A stretch of DNA of 9,942 nucleotides, taken from an uncultured Collinsella sp. (GTDB taxonomy: Bacteria; Actinomycetota; Coriobacteriia; Coriobacteriales; Coriobacteriaceae). The DNA lies in assembly GCA_900764025.1 (NCBI GenBank), contig CAAFMM010000321.1:1-9942 (forward strand), written 5' to 3'. Shown here one piece after another: positions 6,128 to 9,942 of this stretch (its first letter is position 1; every line of letters begins with the position of its first letter). Both the position numbers and the translations under genes were made by a program. Below the pieces are notes generated by a model. It ran no database searches and was not told the DNA's origin. It saw only the letters and a program-made list of their open reading frames with translations.

Positions 6128-7015
6128 ATGTTTGACAACGGACCTGTGCCCGGCCGCAACGACGCCTGCTGGTGCGGCAGCGGCAAAAAATATAAGAAAT
6201 GTCATAGCGCCTTCGACGAGCGCCTCGAGCGCCTGTGGGAAGAGGGCTGGGAGGTCCTGCCCCGCACGCTCTACAAGACGCCCGCCGATATCGAGGGCAT
6301 CAAGCGCTCGGCCGCCATCAACGTGGGCGTGCTCGACTACGTAGGTGAGCACATCGCCGCAGGCATGACCACCAACCAGATCGACCAGATGATCTACGAC
6401 TACACCGTCGAGCACGGCGGCACGCCGGCAGACCTCAACTACGAGGGCTACCCCAAGAGCGTATGCACCTCGATCAATGACGTCGTCTGTCACGGCATCC
6501 CCTGCGATACGGACGTGTTGCACGAGGGCGACATCATCAACGTGGACTGCTCCACGATCTTGGACGGCTACTTTAGCGACTCGAGCCGCATGTTCTGCAT
6601 CGGCGAGGTCTCTGCCGAGCGCCAGCATCTTGTCGACGTCACCCGCGCCAGCGTGGAGGCGGGTCTGGCCGCCGTCAAGCCGTGGCTGCCGCTGTCCGTG
6701 ATGGCCGAGGCCGTGCAAAAGACGGTCGAGGACGCCGGTTTTAGCGTGGTGCGCGAGTACGGCGGACACGGCATCGGTAAGGAGTTCCACGAGGACCCGT
6801 TTGTGGGCTTTACCACCGAGGCGCCCGATGTGGACACCATTATGGCTCCGGGCATGGTCTTTACCATCGAGCCCATGGTCAACGCCGGAGCGCCCGACAT
6901 CAAGATCAGCAAGGGCGATGGCTGGTGCGTGCGCACCAAGGACGGCAGCGATTCGGCCCAGTGCGAGGTACAGCTCGTGGTGACCGAGGACGGTTACGAA
7001 CTGCTGAGCTGGTAG
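6128..7015 (+). CDS. map: Type I methionine aminopeptidase with N-terminal SEC-C zinc motif
   Basis: This enzyme removes the N-terminal methionine from nascent proteins in the cytoplasm; it has 295 residues. An N-terminal extension carries a SEC-C motif (GRNDACWCGSGKKYKKCH, residues 9-26) with zinc ligands C14, C16, C25 and H26, the same motif as at the SecA C-terminus and thought to aid ribosome docking. The pita-bread catalytic domain follows, with H122, dinuclear metal ligands D140, D151, H214, E248 and E280, and substrate-side H221 in GKEFHEDP. After E280 the usual His of the AQ(F/Y)EH motif is Val (AQCEVQ), a mild oddity. Start ATG 6128 has AAAGGA 8 bases upstream. It has its own promoter and terminator, so it is probably monocistronic. 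SEC-C-bearing MetAPs are common in actinobacteria and Firmicutes as one of several paralogues. Confidence 0.95.
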   Translation: MFDNGPVPGRNDACWCGSGKKYKKCHSAFDERLERLWEEGWEVLPRTLYKTPADIEGIKRSAAINVGVLDYVGEHIAAGMTTNQIDQMIYDYTVEHGGTPADLNYEGYPKSVCTSINDVVCHGIPCDTDVLHEGDIINVDCSTILDGYFSDSSRMFCIGEVSAERQHLVDVTRASVEAGLAAVKPWLPLSVMAEAVQKTVEDAGFSVVREYGGHGIGKEFHEDPFVGFTTEAPDVDTIMAPGMVFTIEPMVNAGAPDIKISKGDGWCVRTKDGSDSAQCEVQLVVTEDGYELLSW

Positions 7016-7024
7016 CTGCGGATG

Positions 7025-7073
7025 CGCCGGGCTTCGCGATGGATATGTTAACCATCGCGAAGCCCGGCGTTTT
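7025..7073 (+). terminator. Intrinsic terminator after map
   Basis: A perfect 18-bp stem (CGCCGGGCTTCGCGATGG at 7025-7042 with its complement at 7052-7069) has a 9-base loop and is followed by TTTTATTT. It starts 9 bases after the map stop codon. Confidence 0.93.
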
Positions 7074-7081
7074 ATTTGAAC

Positions 7082-7131
7082 GTTTTACCTGATAAAACCT
7101 GCCAAAATAAACCTGTCCCTTTTTGTCAGGT
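7082..7131 (+). repeat. AT-rich nested palindrome/direct-repeat element upstream of the dehydrogenase gene
   Basis: This stretch holds a dyad GTTTTA/TAAAAC (7082-7087, 7093-7098). A longer hairpin pairs ACCTGATAAAA (7087-7097) with TTTTGTCAGGT (7121-7131), 11 pairs including one G-U, with a 23-base loop. Two near-identical dodecamers lie 15 bases apart: ATAAAACCTGCC (7092-7103) and ATAAACCTGTCC (7107-7118). The 18 bases at 7091-7108 recur at 8328-8345. It sits between the map terminator and the next ribosome site, so it must include the leader and perhaps the promoter of the dehydrogenase gene; no clear -35/-10 pair is visible. It could be an operator array, a riboregulator or a dispersed repeat. 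Confidence 0.5.
7091..7108 (+). repeat. 18-base direct repeat, copy 1
   Basis: GATAAAACCTGCCAAAAT is identical, in the same orientation, to 8328-8345. This copy lies in the leader region of the dehydrogenase gene. An 18-base exact match between two intergenic regions is not expected by chance in 10 kb. Confidence 0.7.
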
Positions 7132-7150
7132 CGAGCGGAGAGGACTGCTT

Positions 7151-8086
7151 GTGAACATCCTGGTTTTGCTGCCCGTCAATGACCGCCATCGCGCAATTCT
7201 TGAGTCGAGTGCTCCGGGCGAGGACTTTATCTACACGAGCGCCGATGCCGCCACGCGCGAGCAGGTCGCCGATGCCGACGTGATCCTGGGCAACATCGAC
7301 CCTGACATGCTCACAGCATGTGAGCATCTCCAGCTGCTGCAACTGCAGACCGCGGGCTATGACGATTACTTGGCCGCCGGCACCGTGCCAGCCGACGCCA
7401 AGCTTTCCTGCTCGGTGGGCGCCTACGGCCAGGCCGTGAGCGAGCACATGTTTGCCATGGTGCTGTCTATGATGAAGCGCCTGCCCGGCTATCACGACTT
7501 GCAGCGCAAGCATCGCTGGGAGGACTTGGGCCCGGTCACCTCGCTCAAAAACGCCAATGTGCTGGTGCTGGGCGCGGGCGATATCGGTGGCCACTTCGCC
7601 ACACTCTGCCGCAGCATGGGCGCGCACGTCCGCGGCATCAAGCGCCATCCGCTCGTCTACCCCATTGTGTTTGAGGACATGGACGGCATGGATGCCCTGT
7701 CTGAGCGCTTGGCGGAGGCAGACGTCGTCGCATCCTTTATGCCGAGCACACCCGAGACCCGCGGCCTGGCGAACGCCGAGTTCTTCGCCGCGATGAAACC
7801 GGGCGCCTTCTTTGCCAACGGCGGCCGCGGCGACCTTGTGGTCGCCGACGACTTGGTTGCCGCCCTGGAGTCGGGACATCTCGCCGGCGCCGCGGTCGAC
7901 GTCACCGACCCCGAACCGTTGCCTGATACAAGCCCCCTATGGGATGCGCCCAACATGCTCATCACGCCGCACGTCTCCGGTTGGTTCCACCTGGCAGCCA
8001 CGCTCAACAATGTGGTCAACATCGCCGCGGAGAACCTGCGTCACCTGCAGGCAGGCGAGACGCTTCGCTGCTGGATCGAACATTAA
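7151..8086 (+). CDS. D-2-hydroxyacid dehydrogenase, NAD-binding
   Basis: This 311-residue cytoplasmic oxidoreductase of the D-isomer-specific 2-hydroxyacid dehydrogenase family reversibly reduces a 2-keto acid to a D-2-hydroxy acid with NAD(P)H. The N-terminal substrate-domain part is about 1-95. The Rossmann NAD domain has GAGDIG (141-146), and the three catalytic residues are in place: R226 in NGGRG, E255 in DPEPLP and H274 in TPHVSG. Length and the SEHMFAMVLSMMKRLP linker helix (97-112) fit the family. Start: GTG 7151 with GGAGAGG at 7137-7143, 7 bases upstream. An ATG at 7076 is in frame, but it sits right after the map terminator and inside the repeat element and has no ribosome site. 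Substrate (glycerate, lactate, phosphoglycerate or other) cannot be assigned. Expression appears independent of map. Confidence 0.9.
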   Translation: MNILVLLPVNDRHRAILESSAPGEDFIYTSADAATREQVADADVILGNIDPDMLTACEHLQLLQLQTAGYDDYLAAGTVPADAKLSCSVGAYGQAVSEHMFAMVLSMMKRLPGYHDLQRKHRWEDLGPVTSLKNANVLVLGAGDIGGHFATLCRSMGAHVRGIKRHPLVYPIVFEDMDGMDALSERLAEADVVASFMPSTPETRGLANAEFFAAMKPGAFFANGGRGDLVVADDLVAALESGHLAGAAVDVTDPEPLPDTSPLWDAPNMLITPHVSGWFHLAATLNNVVNIAAENLRHLQAGETLRCWIEH

Positions 8087-8088
8087 GA

Positions 8089-8115
8089 ATTACGCCGTTT
8101 TACAAACGGCGTAAT
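8089..8115 (+). repeat. Perfect 12-bp hairpin just after the dehydrogenase stop
   Basis: ATTACGCCGTTT (8089-8100) pairs perfectly with AAACGGCGTAAT (8104-8115) around a 3-base loop, beginning 3 bases after the stop codon. No T-run follows, so it is not a standard terminator; it may protect the mRNA 3' end or be the first part of the larger structured region to its right. Confidence 0.6.
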
Positions 8116-8128
8116 GAGCCGACGCTGC

Positions 8129-8227
8129 GAGCCCGCCGTTTGGCCAATCTGCCGTTCAATTTTAAAGGCGCGACCAGAAGGTCAGCGCCTTTTCATTTCA
8201 CGGCACCTTGGCTCAAACGGCGGGCTC
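8129..8227. repeat. Long inverted repeat enclosing a terminator hairpin
   Basis: The left arm at 8129-8147 (GAGCCCGCCGTTTGGCCAA) pairs with the right arm at 8208-8227 over 19 bp with one bulged base (T8213); the outer 14 bp are perfect. The octamer CGCCGTTT and its complement occur four times in 8093-8222, so this stem and the hairpin at 8089-8115 could exchange arms. It lies between convergent genes. From 8087 to 8367 I see no gene. Apart from these hairpins, a CCTGCG/CGCAGG dyad (8246-8269) and the 18-base repeat, nothing stands out there. Confidence 0.55.
8164..8193 (+). terminator. Intrinsic terminator downstream of the dehydrogenase gene
   Basis: AAAGGCGC (8164-8171) pairs with GCGCCTTT (8185-8192), and GACC (8172-8175) with GGTC (8180-8183), with one bulged A and an AGAA loop. 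The run ends in TTTT (8190-8193) and continues CATTT. On the minus strand it ends in TTTAAAATT, so it may also act weakly on the convergent M18 transcript. Confidence 0.75.
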
Positions 8228-8327
8228 TCGCTGACTTTTATTCGACCTGCGGGATCTGACTAGCGCAGGCTCTGCCTATGAAGTCCTAGCAGTTCCGTCT
8301 TGTCGTTGGCGTTGAAGCATTTGCCCA

Positions 8328-8345
8328 GATAAAACCTGCCAAAAT
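8328..8345 (+). repeat. 18-base direct repeat, copy 2
   Basis: This is identical to 7091-7108. It lies 22 bases beyond the stop codon of the M18 aminopeptidase gene (minus strand), between convergent genes. The flanks diverge from copy 1: the hairpin partner TTTTGTCAGGT and the second dodecamer are absent here. Confidence 0.7.
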
Positions 8346-8367
8346 TGTCATCTCATCTTGGTCGATT

Positions 8368-9753
8368 TTAGAGCTCCACGCTTTCGGCGCCGTTGATGGT
8401 TAGGTCGCGCTCGTAGAAGGCCGTGAGGGCGCGGATGGCGCACATCACGTCGCGCACGCCGCCGGTCTCGTAGCTCGAGTGCATGGCCAGCTGCGGCAGG
8501 CCCACGTCTACGGCATGCATGCTCGCCTGCATATTCGACAGGTTGCCCAGGGTCGAACCGCCCGCCATATCGCTCTTGTTGGCGAAGGCCTGCGTGGGCA
8601 CGTCGGCGTCATCGCAGATGGCTTGGAACACCGCGCGGCTAAAGGCATCGGTGCAGTAGTGCTGGTTGGCGGCTTCCTTGATGACAATACCGCCGTTGAG
8701 TACGACCTGGTTGCGAACATCGCACTTCTCGGCGTGGTTGGGGTGCACGGCATGCGCGTTGTCGCAGCTCACGAGCATCGAGGCGGCAAGTGCGCGGTAG
8801 TACGATTCGTCGTCAAAGCCCAGCGAGCCGTTAATGCGGCGTAGCGCATCGGCCAAGAAAGTCGACATAGCACCCTGCTTGGTCTCGGAGCCAACCTCCT
8901 CGTTATCAAAGCAGCAGAAAACCGAAACGTCGTGCGCATTCTCGGCACCCAAAAATGCCTGCAGCGAGGTATAGGCGCAGGCCAGGTCGTCAAGTTTGGG
9001 CGTCGAGATAAACTCGTCGGCCCAACCCCAAATGCGCGCATCCTGACGATTGACCAGGAACAGATCGCGGCCCAAAATTTGCTCGGGCTCAACGTCCAGC
9101 TCATCGGCAATCAGAGCGTCAAAATCTCCCTGCTTGAGTTCACCGGCGCTGATGAGCGGGCACAGGTCAACGGCTCGGTTGGGAGCAAAGCTCTCGTTAA
9201 CGCCACGGTTCATATGGATGGCAAGGCTCGGAATAATGGCAACCTCGCGCTCGGTGGCAAGCAGGCGGCTCTCAATACGCTCGCCTTCGCGCACCAGTAC
9301 GCGGCCCGCGAGCGCCAGCGGGCGGTCGAACCAGGTGTAGTCGATCATGCCGCCGTATGCCTCGGTGTTCAGGCGCAGCGTCTCGCCCGCGCCGTCAAGC
9401 TCGGGCACAGCCTTGACCTTAAACGTCGGCGAGTCACTGTGCGACGCCGTCAGCTGAAAATGGTAGTCGCCGGCAACGCCGTCCTCGCCCCACGTCGCGG
9501 CCAGGTCCTCGCCCACCTTAAAGGCAACAACGCTCGAGGTGTTGCGCTGCGTGTAATAACGCCCGCCCGGCTCGATGTCCCACGCCGCATTCTCGGGCAG
9601 GTAGGTAAAGCCTGCCTCGTCGAGCTCGGCCATAATGGTCGCCGCCGTATGGAACATGCTGGGGCATGCCTCGATAAAGTCGATAAGGTCGTTGGCGGCC
9701 TCGATATCATCGGCCGTCACATGCGCGCGCTCGGGCGTTTCCTGATCCGTCAT
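8368..9753 (-). CDS. M18 family aminopeptidase (aspartyl aminopeptidase type)
   Basis: This 461-residue zinc aminopeptidase, cytoplasmic and normally a dodecameric tetrahedral complex, removes N-terminal residues (typically Asp/Glu in characterised members) from peptides. The metal and catalytic residues are all recognisable: H105 in ASHSDSP, D255 in PKLDDL, E285/E286 in DNEEVGS, D331 in CDNAHAVHPN and H425 in AMHSSYET. Length is normal for M18. The frame is open to an ATG at 9864, but ATG 9753 is preferred. It has AAAGGGGAG at 9757-9765 just upstream, the protein then starts like its family, and a likely -10 box (minus-strand TATGCT) lies between the two ATGs. It is divergent from the gene starting at 9915 and convergent with the dehydrogenase gene. 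It probably serves peptide catabolism in an amino-acid-fermenting organism; that role is inference. Confidence 0.93.
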   Translation of the reverse strand: MTDQETPERAHVTADDIEAANDLIDFIEACPSMFHTAATIMAELDEAGFTYLPENAAWDIEPGGRYYTQRNTSSVVAFKVGEDLAATWGEDGVAGDYHFQLTASHSDSPTFKVKAVPELDGAGETLRLNTEAYGGMIDYTWFDRPLALAGRVLVREGERIESRLLATEREVAIIPSLAIHMNRGVNESFAPNRAVDLCPLISAGELKQGDFDALIADELDVEPEQILGRDLFLVNRQDARIWGWADEFISTPKLDDLACAYTSLQAFLGAENAHDVSVFCCFDNEEVGSETKQGAMSTFLADALRRINGSLGFDDESYYRALAASMLVSCDNAHAVHPNHAEKCDVRNQVVLNGGIVIKEAANQHYCTDAFSRAVFQAICDDADVPTQAFANKSDMAGGSTLGNLSNMQASMHAVDVGLPQLAMHSSYETGGVRDVMCAIRALTAFYERDLTINGAESVEL

Positions 9754-9787
9754 GCTCTCCCCTTTCGCTGGGTTGATGGTCCCTTCC

Positions 9788-9793
9788 AGCATA
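9788..9793 (-). promoter_or_regulatory. Possible -10 box for the M18 aminopeptidase gene
   Basis: Minus-strand TATGCT is the same hexamer as the -10 of the radical SAM gene and lies 34 bases before the chosen start. No good -35 is visible. It supports the shorter start at 9753. The rest of the divergent gap (9754-9914) shows nothing else I can name. Confidence 0.35.
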
Positions 9794-9914
9794 CCCCGCC
9801 GCGCCAGCGCCGCACTCTTCATTCCGTGCTTAATTCCGCGCCGCTCACCAACTTGAGCCATCATGCCCGCGTTCCTTTTGCGACAATTGCGCTAACAGGA
9901 CGAGAGGAGCCGTC

Positions 9915-9942
9915 ATGAAGCCACGTAACATTGCCATCGCCC
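9915..9942 (+). CDS. Start of a divergent gene, cut by the window end
   Basis: ATG 9915 is preceded by GAGAGGAG (9902-9909) at 5 bases, a strong ribosome site, and opens with MKPRNIAIA before the window ends. Nine residues are not enough to identify the family; a hydrophobic strand so close to the N-terminus would fit a Rossmann-like or nucleotide-binding fold, but this is only a guess. Confidence 0.6.

Noticed and set aside
6122..6790. - strand open frame of 222 codons opposite map
   Set aside because: It is antisense to methionine aminopeptidase and is a composition-driven open frame.
7071..7131. CRISPR-like or tandem repeat array suggested by repeated ACCTG units
   Set aside because: There are only two imperfect 12-base units with a 3-base gap and no further repeat-spacer pattern.
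7085..7879. - strand open frame of 264 codons opposite the dehydrogenase gene
   Set aside because: It is antisense to the NAD-binding domain, with no ribosome site or family resemblance.
7082..8345. Possible mobile element bounded by the two 18-base repeats
   Set aside because: The interval holds only an ordinary dehydrogenase gene and hairpins, no transposase or integrase, and the repeat flanks differ. It is kept as a question, not a mobile element call.
9754..9864. N-terminal extension of the M18 peptidase to ATG 9864
   Set aside because: There is no ribosome site at 9864, the extension has no family similarity, and a strong site precedes ATG 9753.
8932..9918. + strand open frame of 328 codons opposite the M18 gene
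   Set aside because: The reverse strand encodes an unmistakable M18 peptidase with all metal ligands. This frame also runs over the divergent intergenic region and past the ATG at 9915 in another frame.

Overview
The window looks like chromosomal DNA of a moderately high-GC actinobacterium, most likely Coriobacteriia and probably Collinsella or a close relative. This is judged from protein style, codon use (strong G/C at third positions), purine-rich ribosome binding sites and TATxCT-type -10 boxes; no 16S or other marker is present. It reads as ordinary, gene-dense core or near-core chromosome. I see no insertion sequence, prophage, CRISPR array, tRNA or rRNA.

Left part (1-1740, + strand): an amino-acid ABC transporter ATPase (GlnQ/HisP type) is followed after 52 bases by a class I glutamine-amidotransferase-fold hydrolase of the gamma-glutamyl hydrolase/PuuD (C26) family. 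They look like the tail of a transport-plus-hydrolysis operon that ends at a strong hairpin terminator (1664-1704). That terminator also separates them from the convergent block to the right.

Signalling block (1746-4072, - strand): a 626-residue protein runs N-terminal PAS-like segment, GGDEF, receiver (REC), HD-GYP. A small HPt phosphotransfer protein follows 23 bases downstream. The GGDEF signature is degenerate (GCDKF) while the I-site RxxD is kept. The HD-GYP motifs are intact, so the net activity is predicted to be cyclic-di-GMP breakdown under phosphorelay and ligand control. A good promoter (TTGTAA-17-TACCAT) overlapped by a TGTTAC/GTAACA dyad lies upstream.

Middle (4218-5967): an alpha/beta hydrolase (- strand) is divergent from a radical SAM protein of the COG0731 type (+ strand), which has an extended -10 promoter. 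A perfect 20-bp inverted repeat ending in T's follows the radical SAM gene.

Right part (6128-9942): methionine aminopeptidase with an N-terminal SEC-C zinc motif (+) and its terminator; a D-2-hydroxyacid dehydrogenase starting at GTG (+); a 281-base structured intergenic region with several hairpins; an M18 aspartyl-type aminopeptidase (- strand); and the first nine codons of a divergent + strand gene cut by the window end. An 18-base sequence occurs twice, before the dehydrogenase gene and after the M18 gene.

The most noteworthy items are the unusual GGDEF-REC-HD-GYP/HPt module and three unexplained intergenic repeat or hairpin elements (6009-6078, 7082-7131 with its partner at 8328-8345, and 8089-8227). 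No clearly new multi-gene system is evident.
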